Source: Miniphocaeibacter massiliensis
GTDB lineage: Bacteria; Bacillota; Clostridia; Tissierellales; Peptoniphilaceae
DNA: 64,000 nt
Direction of reading: 5' to 3'
NCBI RefSeq assembly: GCF_900232905.1
Contig: NZ_OCTQ01000002.1
Coordinates: 369,152 to 433,151 of the forward strand
Shown: positions 16,362 through 24,952 of the stretch, piece by piece
How positions within the stretch are numbered: the first letter of the stretch is position 1
How the letters are laid out: the number at the start of each line of letters is the position of its first letter
The notes under the pieces: model-generated
What the model was told of the DNA's origin: nothing
The model's database searches: none
What the model saw: the letters and a program-made list of their open reading frames with translations, nothing else
Translations under genes and position numbers: made by a program

Positions 16362-17065
16362 TATTCTACCTCAAGTTTTGCTATTTTATTATTCAAAATA
16401 ACTATTGAAACTAAACCTAAACTAAATATTACAATAGTAAACACCGATAGTATAGCTAATGAATCAAAACCTAATAGATTACTAAAAATGCTACCAAAAA
16501 TAACTGCTGTAATTATTACTAAAGGTAATGATTTTTTTATCCAACCTATTAATAAATAAAACATACTACCACTAACTATAAATACTAACGACAATAAAAT
16601 CATTGGCGTTTTAGATATCAATAAACTTAAAGTTATTTTATCCTCCATTATACTAAACATATTATTAGTTACTGTAAATATTAATATTGTTAAAATCATT
16701 GTCATTACAAAACTTATTATTGTAAATAAACTAACTAAAAATATTTTGCTAAACAATATCTTTTTTCTACTTACTGGATATGACAAAGTTAAAAATATAT
16801 TATTGCTATTATAAGCTTCTAAAATGAATTTTCCACTCATAACGGCTGCCAGACAAATGTATGAAACTGTAGCTATAGTTATACTCATAGTTAATATAAA
16901 TCCGCTACTCTTTAAACTATCATCTCGTAAAACTTCTGCTGGCTCAATATACTGTATACTTGCAAATAAAAATGTAAATACTAATACTGCAATGAAAATT
17001 CCTATATCTGCGAATATATATGGTTTACAAGAGTTTTTTCTTAACTCCAAAGTAACAAACTTCAT
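16361..17065 (-). CDS. ABC-2-type transporter permease
   Basis: A 234-residue integral membrane protein with about six hydrophobic helices and a short basic N-terminus (KFVTLELRKNSCKP), typical of single-subunit ABC-2 permeases. It begins inside the end of the ATPase gene, a 41-base out-of-frame overlap, with GGAGGGAAG before its ATG. It should pair with that ATPase to export a drug, peptide or lipid. The overlap with the MFS gene downstream means all three are made together. Confidence 0.75.
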   Translation of the reverse strand: MKFVTLELRKNSCKPYIFADIGIFIAVLVFTFLFASIQYIEPAEVLRDDSLKSSGFILTMSITIATVSYICLAAVMSGKFILEAYNSNNIFLTLSYPVSRKKILFSKIFLVSLFTIISFVMTMILTILIFTVTNNMFSIMEDKITLSLLISKTPMILLSLVFIVSGSMFYLLIGWIKKSLPLVIITAVIFGSIFSNLLGFDSLAILSVFTIVIFSLGLVSIVILNNKIAKLEVE

Positions 17066-17780
17066 GACTTCCCTCCATTTTTTCTATAATGTAATCTTCA
17101 AAATTCCCCTCATTATTCTTCAATAAGTTTTTTACTGTATCTTCAACTATTAAATTTCCACTATTTAAAACACCTATTCTATCTGCTATTTTTTCAACTT
17201 CCGATAAGATATGACTAGACATTAAAATAGTTATTCCTTCTTTTGCAATCTCTTTTAAAAGATGCCTTAAATCTTTAATCCCCTTTGGATCTAAACCATT
17301 AAGAGGCTCATCTATCACTATCATCTTTGGTTCATGTAATAAACATCTTGTAAGCGAAAGTCTCTGTCTCATTCCTAAAGAATAATTTTTAACTAAAGTA
17401 TCATTAAGGTAAGATAGTCCCATCTTTTCTAATAAAAATTTTATTTTATCCTTGCTACAATTCATGTATTCACAATGTATTTCAAGATTTTTTCTTGCTG
17501 TTAGATGTTCATAAAACCTAGGTTCATTTATATTAAAACCAAGTTCACTAAAATGTTTATTTTCATAACATAGTAAATCTTTGTCTAAAAATTCTACAAA
17601 ACCCATTGTGGGTTTCATAAGTCCAATTATTATTTTAAATAGAGTAGATTTCCCTACTCCATTTTTACCTAATAACACATAAATTTCACCCCTATTTAAA
17701 TTTAAATTAACTCCTTTTAAAACTTCTTCACCATCAAAAGATTTTATTACATTTACTACATTTAAAATATTATTTTCCAT
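17025..17780 (-). CDS. ABC transporter ATPase subunit
   Basis: A 251-residue exporter-type ABC ATPase. Walker A is GKNGVGKST, signature YSLGMRQRLSL, Walker B MIVIDEP followed by LNGLDPKG, and the switch His is in MSSHILSEVEK. It powers the adjacent ABC-2 permease. It is the first gene of the exporter operon, and the 160-base region upstream holds two copies of the operator also found before tetR, so it is probably de-repressed when the TetR protein binds the exported compound. Confidence 0.88.
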   Translation of the reverse strand: MENNILNVVNVIKSFDGEEVLKGVNLNLNRGEIYVLLGKNGVGKSTLFKIIIGLMKPTMGFVEFLDKDLLCYENKHFSELGFNINEPRFYEHLTARKNLEIHCEYMNCSKDKIKFLLEKMGLSYLNDTLVKNYSLGMRQRLSLTRCLLHEPKMIVIDEPLNGLDPKGIKDLRHLLKEIAKEGITILMSSHILSEVEKIADRIGVLNSGNLIVEDTVKNLLKNNEGNFEDYIIEKMEGSHEVCYFGVKKKLL

Positions 17781-17814
17781 AACTTCTCCTTGTATTAATA
17801 TTACCGATATTTGT

Positions 17815-17841
17815 AATTAACATATCGTCAGTATGTTAATT
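17815..17841. promoter_or_regulatory. TetR operator copy 1
   Basis: AATTAACATA and TATGTTAATT are perfect inverted arms around a 7-base centre, 35 bases before the ABC ATPase start. The same arms recur at 17888 and 18584. Confidence 0.7.
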
Positions 17842-17887
17842 CGCAAAAAAATATATTTATAAATCCATTATTTTAACTAACAAAATC

Positions 17888-17916
17888 AATTTAACATATT
17901 ACCGGTATGTTAAATT
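17888..17916. promoter_or_regulatory. TetR operator copy 2
   Basis: AATTTAACATA and TATGTTAAATT, 11-base perfect arms, flank the centre TTACCGG. It lies between the exporter operon and the end of tetR. Confidence 0.7.
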
Positions 17917-17926
17917 GTAAAAAAGA

Positions 17927-17950
17927 AAATAGCTTTTTGCTATTTTTCTC
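17927..17950 (-). terminator. Intrinsic terminator overlapping the tetR stop codon
   Basis: On the minus strand GAAAAATAGC pairs with GCTATTTTC followed by a T run; the 5' arm contains the last tetR codons and stop. Confidence 0.7.
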
Positions 17951-18572
17951 TGTGTAAATAATCATAGAGTTCTTCTGCTTCTTTTATTACTTCATCATTA
18001 AATATTGGAGCATCTAATTTTTCAAGCATTACTTTAATAAACTTCATTTTTCTCATAAAATCTTCTTTAGATATTTCTGGTAAATACAATCCTATCCTTA
18101 AATTCATATACATTAATAATATTTCTATTATCTCTTCTAAATATTCAGATTTTATAGATCCATCTTCTATTGCCTTTTTCATATATGGTTTCAAATAGCT
18201 AACTACATCAAAGATATTAAGAAATTGTTCACCTATCATTCTTGGACTTTTTAATGTTACAACTGCATAATTTGTTAATGATTGAGTTTCATGTGCTCTT
18301 AAAGACATTAGAAATGCTTTTCTAAGAGTTTCTAAGCCTGTATCACCTTCTTCTAACAAGCTTAAATTTTCTTGAGAACTCCGTTCTAAAATAGTATCTA
18401 AAATATCAAATTTAGATTTAAAATGGTGATAAATAGAACCTCTTGTCATTCCTCCTAGTCCATCTACTATATCTTGTATAGATGTATTGTCATATCCTTT
18501 TTCTAAAAACATTTTTTTTGCTACATCAAGTATTTTCTGTTTAGTTTTTTCTGGATTTCTTTCTTTTGTCAT
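17940..18572 (-). CDS. TetR-family repressor of the ABC/MFS exporter
   Basis: A 210-residue TetR regulator. The N-terminal HTH is canonical: KQKILDVAKKMFLEKGYDNTSIQDIVDGLGGMTRGSIYHHFKSKFDILD. The helical C-terminal domain that would bind an inducer is not recognisable. The gene lies just upstream of the exporter operon on the same strand, and matching palindromes sit before both, which strongly suggests that it represses itself and the exporter. ATG at 18572 has AGAGG upstream. Confidence 0.9.
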   Translation of the reverse strand: MTKERNPEKTKQKILDVAKKMFLEKGYDNTSIQDIVDGLGGMTRGSIYHHFKSKFDILDTILERSSQENLSLLEEGDTGLETLRKAFLMSLRAHETQSLTNYAVVTLKSPRMIGEQFLNIFDVVSYLKPYMKKAIEDGSIKSEYLEEIIEILLMYMNLRIGLYLPEISKEDFMRKMKFIKVMLEKLDAPIFNDEVIKEAEELYDYLHREK

Positions 18573-18583
18573 AGTTTTACCTC

Positions 18584-18607
18584 TTACATATCATCGGTAT
18601 GTTAATT
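18584..18607. promoter_or_regulatory. TetR operator copy 3 (autoregulation)
   Basis: TTACATA, centre TCATCGG, TATGTTAA: a shorter version of the two operators at 17815 and 17888, placed 12 bases before the tetR start. Confidence 0.65.
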
Positions 18608-18662
18608 GTATGTGTTGTTTCTAAATTTGTCAACAAAAAGTTTCCTATATTTATTTGAAAAT

Positions 18663-18692
18663 AAAAAAGAGTAATATAATATTACTCTTTTT
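18663..18692 (-). terminator. Intrinsic terminator after the MarR gene
   Basis: AAAAAGAGTAATA pairs with TATTACTCTTTTT over a 3-base loop at the end of the MarR-type gene. Confidence 0.8.
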
Positions 18693-19224
18693 CACTCATA
18701 ATTATATCTGAATATTCTTTTAACATAAATCTCATATTAATTATTTCTTCAATTGAAAATTTCTTTATTAGTTCTTTGTTAGTTTTTATTATTGATTTTA
18801 TATCATATTTTTTATGTCTTAAATCAAAATCTTTGCCTTCTTTTGTTAAGTATAAATTGTAAAACTTCCTATTTTCTTCATTTAGCTCTCTATATATGAG
18901 GTTATTTTTTTCTAATTTAGTCAACCTTTGAGATATAAACGCAGGTGTCTTATCCCATTTTTTAGCAAGTATATTAGCTGTAATACCTGGATTATCAGAT
19001 ATATCTGTAATGATATGTGCTTCTAACATAGAAAGGTTCATGTCTGTTCCATAATCTTTTGATTTGTAAATATATTTATAATAATTTATTACAAATTGAT
19101 ATATGTATTCATTAAATTCATCTAAGGTATAATATAAATCTTTTATTTCCTTTTCTTCTAACTCATCTAGATTTATATTATCTAACTTTTCTAAATTTAT
19201 TTCTGATAAAACTTCCTTGTACAA
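18682..19224 (-). CDS. MarR-family transcriptional regulator
   Basis: A 180-residue MarR regulator with an unusual acidic, Glu/Leu-rich N-terminal extension of about 30 residues before the first dimer helix. The winged HTH spans about 85-135: NPGITANILAKKWDKTPAFISQRLTKLEKNNLIYRE, then the wing ENRKFYNLYLTKEG. No target gene is obvious; it lies between the cysteine operon and the tetR unit. A 14-bp perfect inverted repeat occurs 43 bases upstream of the start and may be its own operator. Confidence 0.8.
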   Translation of the reverse strand: MYKEVLSEINLEKLDNINLDELEEKEIKDLYYTLDEFNEYIYQFVINYYKYIYKSKDYGTDMNLSMLEAHIITDISDNPGITANILAKKWDKTPAFISQRLTKLEKNNLIYRELNEENRKFYNLYLTKEGKDFDLRHKKYDIKSIIKTNKELIKKFSIEEIINMRFMLKEYSDIIMSEKE

Positions 19225-19266
19225 TTCATGATACCCCTCTCTAATATTTATAGTACATTAAAGAAT

Positions 19267-19302
19267 ATCCACTATTCTAATTTAATTATTAGAATAGTGG
19301 AT
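19267..19302. promoter_or_regulatory. 14-bp perfect inverted repeat between C-S lyase and marR
   Basis: ATCCACTATTCTAA (19267-19280) and TTAGAATAGTGGAT (19289-19302) form a perfect stem with an 8-base loop. It may be a terminator of the cysteine operon or a MarR operator; the weak T run after it favours the operator reading. Confidence 0.5.
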
Positions 19303-19315
19303 TAATCTATCTTAC

Positions 19316-20515
19316 TTATTTACTTATAACATTATAACATTCTTTTAGATATTTTTTTAATCTTTCTAGATTCTCTTCTAGTTTTTTAGTAGGAAGTCCT
19401 GTATTTATCCTAATAAAATACTTTCCATTCTCTCCAAATGATAATCCATCATTAACAAAAAACTCACATTTTATATCTAAAAACTTCATAAATTCTTCAT
19501 GTTCTATTTCCAGATTTTCAAAATTAACCCAAGTTAAAAAGCTAGCCTCTGGCTTCATAACCTTGAATAAATTATTATAAGAATTAAAAAACTTTTCTAC
19601 TATATTATTGTTTTTTTCTATAATAGTTTTTACTTCATCAAGCCAATTTAGTCCTTTTTCATATGCTGCCTTTGTAGCCACCATACCTAAAATATTTGCT
19701 CTTTCTAAGCCAATGTTCACATTTGCTGTAACAAATTCATTTCTTAAATCCTCATTTTTTATAAATATATTTGAACACTGCAATCCTGCTATATTAAATG
19801 TTTTTGATGCTGCTGTACAAACTACACATCTTTCTCCTATAGTTTCACTTATGCTTCCAAAAACCATATGTTTTTTGCCTTTAAATACTATATCTGAATG
19901 TATTTCATCAGAAACTATTAATAAATCGTATTTCACTGCAATTTCTTCTATTCTAATTAATTCTTCTTTACTCCAAACTATCCCTCCAGGATTATGAGGA
20001 TTACAGAATAATATCATTTTCACCTTTGAACTTGATGCCAGTTTTTCCAATAATTCAAAATTTATAGAGTAAGCATTATTGTTATAAATTAATGGGCATT
20101 CTTTGATAACTCTTTTTTGACCTTCTATAACTTCGTAAAATGGATGATATACTGGTGTAAATATTATAACTTCATCACCTATCTCCGTAAATGCATTAAC
20201 TGATGTTGCTAAAGCTGACACAATTCCTGGAGTTGTTACTATCCAATCTTTTTCTGCACTATAATTATGATGCTCTCTAAAAAAATCTACTACTGTTTGT
20301 AAATAAGAGTCTACAGGTTTTGAATAGCCTAACGTTTGGCTATTCACATAATTGCATATCTCTTCATTTATTTCTGTACAAGTAAGAAAATCCATATCTG
20401 CAACTGACATTGGCACCACATCTCTATCTACATTTGGATTTCTACTATCCATATTTAACCATTTACTTGAACCAGTCTCTCTTCTATTCAAATAACTATC
20501 AAAATCATATCTCAT
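19316..20515 (-). CDS. PLP-dependent C-S lyase / aminotransferase (MalY/PatB type)
   Basis: A fold-type I PLP enzyme of 399 residues in the MalY/PatB group, expected to cleave cystathionine or cysteine to pyruvate, ammonia and a thiol or H2S. It opens YDFDSYLNRRETGSSKW, has MSVADMDFLT, the cofactor-stacking VYHPFY, NPHNPGG, SDEIHSDIV, and the lysine motif AASKTFNIAGLQ. The ATG at 20515 is preferred over 20533 because the latter has no ribosome site and overlaps the upstream gene. It is third in an operon with a symporter and a desulfhydrase, which points to sulfur amino acid breakdown. Confidence 0.88.
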   Translation of the reverse strand: MRYDFDSYLNRRETGSSKWLNMDSRNPNVDRDVVPMSVADMDFLTCTEINEEICNYVNSQTLGYSKPVDSYLQTVVDFFREHHNYSAEKDWIVTTPGIVSALATSVNAFTEIGDEVIIFTPVYHPFYEVIEGQKRVIKECPLIYNNNAYSINFELLEKLASSSKVKMILFCNPHNPGGIVWSKEELIRIEEIAVKYDLLIVSDEIHSDIVFKGKKHMVFGSISETIGERCVVCTAASKTFNIAGLQCSNIFIKNEDLRNEFVTANVNIGLERANILGMVATKAAYEKGLNWLDEVKTIIEKNNNIVEKFFNSYNNLFKVMKPEASFLTWVNFENLEIEHEEFMKFLDIKCEFFVNDGLSFGENGKYFIRINTGLPTKKLEENLERLKKYLKECYNVISK

Positions 20516-20519
20516 TTTA

Positions 20520-21485
20520 TCAACTTCTTTCATCTACTATTTTGTAAGCCATATTTCTTTGCTCCTTTGTCCATCCCATCAAGCCACCTGTATGAATAAA
20601 CAAAATATTATCTTCTTTTATATTTCCATCTTGTATTTCTTTTATTAATCCTCTGAAAGCTTTGCCAGTATAACAAGGATCTAAAATTATTCCTTCAGTT
20701 TTTGCTACATGTAAATAAAATTCTATTTCCTCTCTATTACTTTTGCCATATCCTTCACCTACATATAAATCATTTATTTCTACTGAATCAAACTTCTCTA
20801 TATTATTATCTATTTCTTTTAATATATTCATTATCTTTTCTTTAAATTCAACTGATGAAGAACTAACAGAGAACCCTAATACTTTTTTATTCGTTTTATT
20901 AGTATAATTTCCATACCAAATACCACTGTATGTTCCTCCTGAACCTACTGCCATAGAAATTAAATCAAAATTTATTTTTTCTTTTTCTTCATATTTTGAA
21001 ATTTCATTAAATGCTTCTATATATCCATATGTTCCAATTTTATTAGACGCTCCCATTGGAATTATATATGGTTTTTTACCAAGTTTCTCTAATTTATTAA
21101 ATAACTTAATTGCTTCTTTTTCTAAATCTCTATCTTCTCTTAGTATATGAATATTAGATCCTAACATATAATCTAAAAATAGATTTCCTTCTACTTCTAA
21201 ATCTTCTCCTCTTAACAATAAATGACAATCTAAGTTTAACTTAGCACAAACCGCTGATGTAGCTCTACAATGATTAGACTGTAAAGCTCCAACAGTTATT
21301 ATAGTGTCACATTTATTTTCTATTGCTTCTGCTATTGCATATTCAAGTTTTCGAACCTTATTTCCTGACACTTCTGTCCCTGTAAAATCATCTCTTTTTA
21401 AATATATATTTTTACCATATTCTTTACTCAATTCTTCTAATTTGACAATGGGTGTAGGTAAATTCGCTAAGCTAATTTTTTCCAT
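20520..21485 (-). CDS. D-cysteine desulfhydrase-like PLP enzyme
   Basis: A fold-type II PLP enzyme of 321 residues in the D-cysteine desulfhydrase/ACC deaminase family. It begins NLPTPIVKLEELSKEYG, with lysine motif FTGTEVSGNKVRKLEY, then TVGALQSNHCRATSA and the phosphate loop AVGSGGTYSG. It likely converts D-cysteine, or another 3-substituted D-amino acid, to pyruvate, ammonia and H2S. It lies 4 bases upstream of the C-S lyase start and 8 bases after the symporter. Confidence 0.85.
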   Translation of the reverse strand: MEKISLANLPTPIVKLEELSKEYGKNIYLKRDDFTGTEVSGNKVRKLEYAIAEAIENKCDTIITVGALQSNHCRATSAVCAKLNLDCHLLLRGEDLEVEGNLFLDYMLGSNIHILREDRDLEKEAIKLFNKLEKLGKKPYIIPMGASNKIGTYGYIEAFNEISKYEEKEKINFDLISMAVGSGGTYSGIWYGNYTNKTNKKVLGFSVSSSSVEFKEKIMNILKEIDNNIEKFDSVEINDLYVGEGYGKSNREEIEFYLHVAKTEGIILDPCYTGKAFRGLIKEIQDGNIKEDNILFIHTGGLMGWTKEQRNMAYKIVDERS

Positions 21486-21493
21486 AAATACCT

Positions 21494-22732
21494 CTACGCT
21501 TTAACTTTTTTTGTAATCCAGTCTTTTCCTTCTACTATTCTTGCAACTAACATTGAGGCAATACTATCTCCTGAAGCATTTAACATCGTCGCTGCAGGGT
21601 CAACCAAGAATCCTATTGCTGCTACCATAGGAAATGCTTCTGGTGGGAAATTGAATAATGAAACTATTAACATCTCTCCAACAAGTCCTCCTCCTGGTGC
21701 TCCAGATAGTACAAATGCTGCTAAAATAGATACCAATATTGCCATTGCATATGTTCCAATTCCAGTAAATGGCATATCAAATATACCAAAAAGAAAACTT
21801 ATCTTAACTATAGATGATAAAACTGAACCATCCATATGCATAGTAGCTCCCATAGGTAAAACTATATTACTTATATCTTTAGGTATCCCTATTTCATCAC
21901 AAGTTTCTTTATTGACTGGAAGTGCTGCCATTGAACTTTGAGTTGCAAAAGCAGTAATTGCAGGATTAATTATATTTTTAGCCATTCTTTTAACTCCTAG
22001 ATTACCACCTGCAAAGTAAGAATAAATAGGAAACATAACTATCATATAAATAAACACTAGTGGATAATATACTAAAAGAACTCTTCCATAATCTTTTACT
22101 AAATCCATACCCAAATCTCCTATTAGATTTGCAAAATAAGCTCCTAATCCTATTGGCGCAAAACTCATTATGTAACCTACTATTTTCATAACTATATCAT
22201 TTAAATTCACAAAGAATTTTCCAACGGGACTCTCTTCTCCTCCACATACTGACATTGCTAATCCAAACATAATTGCAAAAATAATTAATGGTAACATATG
22301 CTCTTTGTTTAGTAAATCACCAAAATTTGATACTGTAAGTGAACCTACTAACATTTCAGCACCACTTTTTGCCTCTTGCATTTCCCCTATAGCTCCTGGT
22401 GCTATATTGCTACCTGCTGCTGGTGGAAATATATTTACAGTTGTAATTACAAAGGCTGCTGCTATTAATCCTGTAACTATAAATACCATTACTGTAGAAC
22501 CTAGTATTTTACCTAAACGTTTCATATCAACCATACTACCAACTGCGCTAGTTATAGATACAAATACCATAGGTACAACTATTGTAAACATAAGATTTAA
22601 AAATATATCTCCTAATGGTTTAAGTTTTGTTGCATCTTTACCAAATATAAGACCTATCGCTGACCCAATTATAATTCCTACAAGTAAAATTATAGGAAAA
22701 TACCTATTAAAAAAACTCTTTTTCTTGCTCAT
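21494..22732 (-). CDS. Dicarboxylate/amino acid:cation symporter (DAACS family)
   Basis: A secondary transporter of 412 residues with about eight helices and two hairpin loops. Family motifs include MVFVSITSAV near helix 2, FATQSSMAALPVN (serine-rich hairpin), PMGATMHMDGS in helix 7 and GAPGGGLVGEM in the second hairpin. The family carries Na+ or H+ with glutamate, aspartate or cystine (TcyP/GltP). The downstream lyase and desulfhydrase make cystine or cysteine the likely substrate. It is first in the operon, behind a consensus promoter with an operator-like repeat at the start point. Confidence 0.87.
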   Translation of the reverse strand: MSKKKSFFNRYFPIILLVGIIIGSAIGLIFGKDATKLKPLGDIFLNLMFTIVVPMVFVSITSAVGSMVDMKRLGKILGSTVMVFIVTGLIAAAFVITTVNIFPPAAGSNIAPGAIGEMQEAKSGAEMLVGSLTVSNFGDLLNKEHMLPLIIFAIMFGLAMSVCGGEESPVGKFFVNLNDIVMKIVGYIMSFAPIGLGAYFANLIGDLGMDLVKDYGRVLLVYYPLVFIYMIVMFPIYSYFAGGNLGVKRMAKNIINPAITAFATQSSMAALPVNKETCDEIGIPKDISNIVLPMGATMHMDGSVLSSIVKISFLFGIFDMPFTGIGTYAMAILVSILAAFVLSGAPGGGLVGEMLIVSLFNFPPEAFPMVAAIGFLVDPAATMLNASGDSIASMLVARIVEGKDWITKKVKA

Positions 22733-22750
22733 AATACGCTCCTTATACTT

Positions 22751-22812
22751 ATTTTATAGTTAACATAGTTAACTATAAAATAAATTATATATTCAGTTTT
22801 TAATTTCGTCAA
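22751..22812 (-). promoter_or_regulatory. Promoter and operator of the cysteine/cystine operon
   Basis: On the minus strand TTGACG (22812-22807), a 17-base spacer and TATAAT (22789-22784) form a strong promoter. The perfect 13-bp inverted repeat ATTTTATAGTTAA (22751-22763) / TTAACTATAAAAT (22769-22781) begins at the expected start point, as for a repressor site. Confidence 0.7.
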
Positions 22813-22846
22813 CCATTTTTTATAACGTTTTCATATAAAATAAAAA

Positions 22847-22879
22847 AAGAAGCATAATTCTTAATATGCTTCTTTTTTA
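22847..22879 (-). terminator. Intrinsic terminator of the amino acid ABC operon
   Basis: AAAAAAGAAGCATA pairs with TATGCTTCTTTTTT; it covers the stop region of the ABC ATPase gene. Confidence 0.85.
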
Positions 22880-23704
22880 ATCTTCTTTTAATTCCATTTC
22901 TGTAATCTTATCTTGATATATTTGATGTAATTCTTGTGCTGTAATTTCTGAACTATTCTTATCTAAAACAATTTTACCTTTATCTAACATTATTACTCTG
23001 TCTGAATATTCAACAGCATCTCTCATATCATGTGTTATCATAACAGTTGTCAACTCTTTATTTTTTATTAAATCTATTGTTTTATTCATAACAACTCTAG
23101 ATGTCTTTGGATCTAAAGCAGCTGTATGCTCATCTAAAAGTAGTACTTTAGGATGCTTCATTGAAGCCATTAAAAGTGACAATGACTGTCTTTGTCCTCC
23201 CGATAACAAATCTACTCTACTATCTAGTTTATTTTCTAAACCCAAGTCTAAAGTTTTTAATTGCTCTACATAGTAATCTATCCTATTTTTTCTAATTAAC
23301 TTCCTTAAAGAAAAACTTTCATTTTTCTTGTCAGCTAGTGCCATATTTTCAAGTATTGTTAGTGAAGGAGATACACCCATAGATGGATTTTGATGAACTC
23401 TTCCTATAAATCTTGCTCTTTGTTCTTCTCTAAATTTACTAATATCTCTATATTTAGTAATCTCTTTAGTTCCATCTGGTTTAACAAAAGTTATATCTTC
23501 ATCTAGTTCAATTGCAATAGAACCTGAATCTGCTCTCAATGATCCAGCTATCAAATTCATCAAGGTAGATTTCCCACATCCGTTTGAGCCAATTATAGCA
23601 GTAGAAGTATTATTCTCAAATTCTATATTAAAACCTTTAAATAAATTATTTTCAAAATCTGTCCCTATGTTAAAGCTTTTATATAAATTCTTTACTCTTA
23701 ACAT
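22877..23704 (-). CDS. ABC transporter ATPase (TrpZ-type)
   Basis: ATPase of the TrpXYZ-type amino acid importer, 275 residues. Walker A is GSNGCGKST, signature LLSGGQRQSLSL, Walker B VLLLDEHTAALDPK and switch His in ITHDMRDAVEYSD. The DEHTAALDP variant is characteristic of this family. Its ATG overlaps the permease stop. Energises uptake through the permease at 23704-24582. Confidence 0.87.
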   Translation of the reverse strand: MLRVKNLYKSFNIGTDFENNLFKGFNIEFENNTSTAIIGSNGCGKSTLMNLIAGSLRADSGSIAIELDEDITFVKPDGTKEITKYRDISKFREEQRARFIGRVHQNPSMGVSPSLTILENMALADKKNESFSLRKLIRKNRIDYYVEQLKTLDLGLENKLDSRVDLLSGGQRQSLSLLMASMKHPKVLLLDEHTAALDPKTSRVVMNKTIDLIKNKELTTVMITHDMRDAVEYSDRVIMLDKGKIVLDKNSSEITAQELHQIYQDKITEMELKED

Positions 23705-24582
23705 TATAATCGCCTCCTACTTATTTTTTTGATTTGCCAACTTGCATATGTGTTATTATATGCAATAAATAGTACTACAATTATTCCTGTAACCATCTTA
23801 AAATCTGAAGGCTGAAGCCCTGCTTCTAATGCAATTGCATTTATAAGTTTATATATTATCGCTCCCATTAAAACCCTTGTCGTTCCTCTTATATTTCTAT
23901 ATCTAAATATAGTATCTCCTATTATTATAGAAGCTAAAGCTATAACTATTGTTCCTGGTCCCATTTGCATATCTGCAAATTTTTGAGATTGACTTAATAG
24001 TGCTCCAGATAATGCAACTAATCCATTAGATAACATTAAACCAATAATAACATATTTATTTGCAGATTCTCCCAAGGATCTAACTAGAGATTTATTATCA
24101 CCTGTTGCAACTAGCATATAACCTGACTCTGTTTTTAAATATATATCCACCAAAATTTTTACTATTACTACTATTATTACCATAACTATTATTCTATCCC
24201 AGTATCTATTCCCGACTGTAAAATAATCAAAAATAGTATCTGTTTGACCCAAGGATACATTGGCTTTCCCATTTATTCGCAAGTTAATAGAATATAATAT
24301 AGTCATATTTAATATACCTGCAAGTAAAGGCTTGATTTTTAAACCTATACATAATACAGCAGCCAATAACCCTGTTAATGTTCCTAATACAAAAGTTCCT
24401 ACCGTTCCTAGTATTGGATTCAATCCTAAAGTTGCAAGTTTTGCAAATAATAAAGCTCCAAATGGAAAAGTACTATCAACAGATAAATCTGCAATATCCA
24501 AAACCTTATATGTTAAAAATACGCCTATTCCTAATATAGTATATATAAGTCCTTGTTCTATAGTTGTATAAATTAAATTCAA
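23704..24582 (-). CDS. ABC transporter permease (TrpY-type)
   Basis: Integral membrane permease of a BrnE/LivH-like fold, 293 residues from a TTG start. That start gives MNLIYTTIEQGLIYTILGIGVFLTYKVLDIADLSVD, the usual family opening, and has TTAGGGGGAAG 7 bases before it; an upstream ATG at 24636 has no site. DLSVDSTFPFGA and TGDNKSLVRSLGES are conserved in TrpY-type permeases. The operon is split here: 370 bases and a hairpin separate it from the binding protein gene. Confidence 0.85.
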   Translation of the reverse strand: MNLIYTTIEQGLIYTILGIGVFLTYKVLDIADLSVDSTFPFGALLFAKLATLGLNPILGTVGTFVLGTLTGLLAAVLCIGLKIKPLLAGILNMTILYSINLRINGKANVSLGQTDTIFDYFTVGNRYWDRIIVMVIIVVIVKILVDIYLKTESGYMLVATGDNKSLVRSLGESANKYVIIGLMLSNGLVALSGALLSQSQKFADMQMGPGTIVIALASIIIGDTIFRYRNIRGTTRVLMGAIIYKLINAIALEAGLQPSDFKMVTGIIVVLFIAYNNTYASWQIKKISRRRL

Positions 24583-24952
24583 GAAACTTCCCCCTAATGT
24601 CTGTATTTTTAGTAGATACTTATATAGTATACTCAAATATTATTTTTTCACTATTTCTACTTTATTTAAATTATTAATATTTAGAAAGTTAAATATTTTA
24701 ATCTAAAATTCTACTTAATTTTCAAATATTTTATAATAAATAAAAATAATATAACTAACCACTATAATCTTTGTTCTCATTCTAAGATATTTATTACAAA
24801 AGTATAAAAATTCCCCTGTTTATACATTCTACAGGGGAAAATATTTTATACATACTACACCAATATTTATATTATCTATTTTTATAAATAAAATATTTTA
24901 GCATAGAAGTTTTATATAATTAATTTTGTTTAAAATATTCTTTAATATGTTG
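24583..24952 (-). other. Gene-free leader between binding protein and permease genes
   Basis: No open reading frame of note. It holds one clear hairpin at 24811-24839 (listed separately) and is otherwise AT-rich. It lies inside the transporter operon. Confidence 0.6.
24811..24839. terminator. Intra-operon hairpin (partial terminator or mRNA stabiliser)
   Basis: TTCCCCTGT pairs perfectly with ACAGGGGAA across an 11-base loop; on the minus strand five T follow. Located between the binding protein and permease genes, it could reduce read-through so that more binding protein is made. Confidence 0.6.

Noticed and set aside
22305..22763. 152-residue plus-strand ORF opposite the symporter gene
   Set aside because: Mirror of a conserved transporter gene; no ribosome site and composition expected of an antisense shadow.
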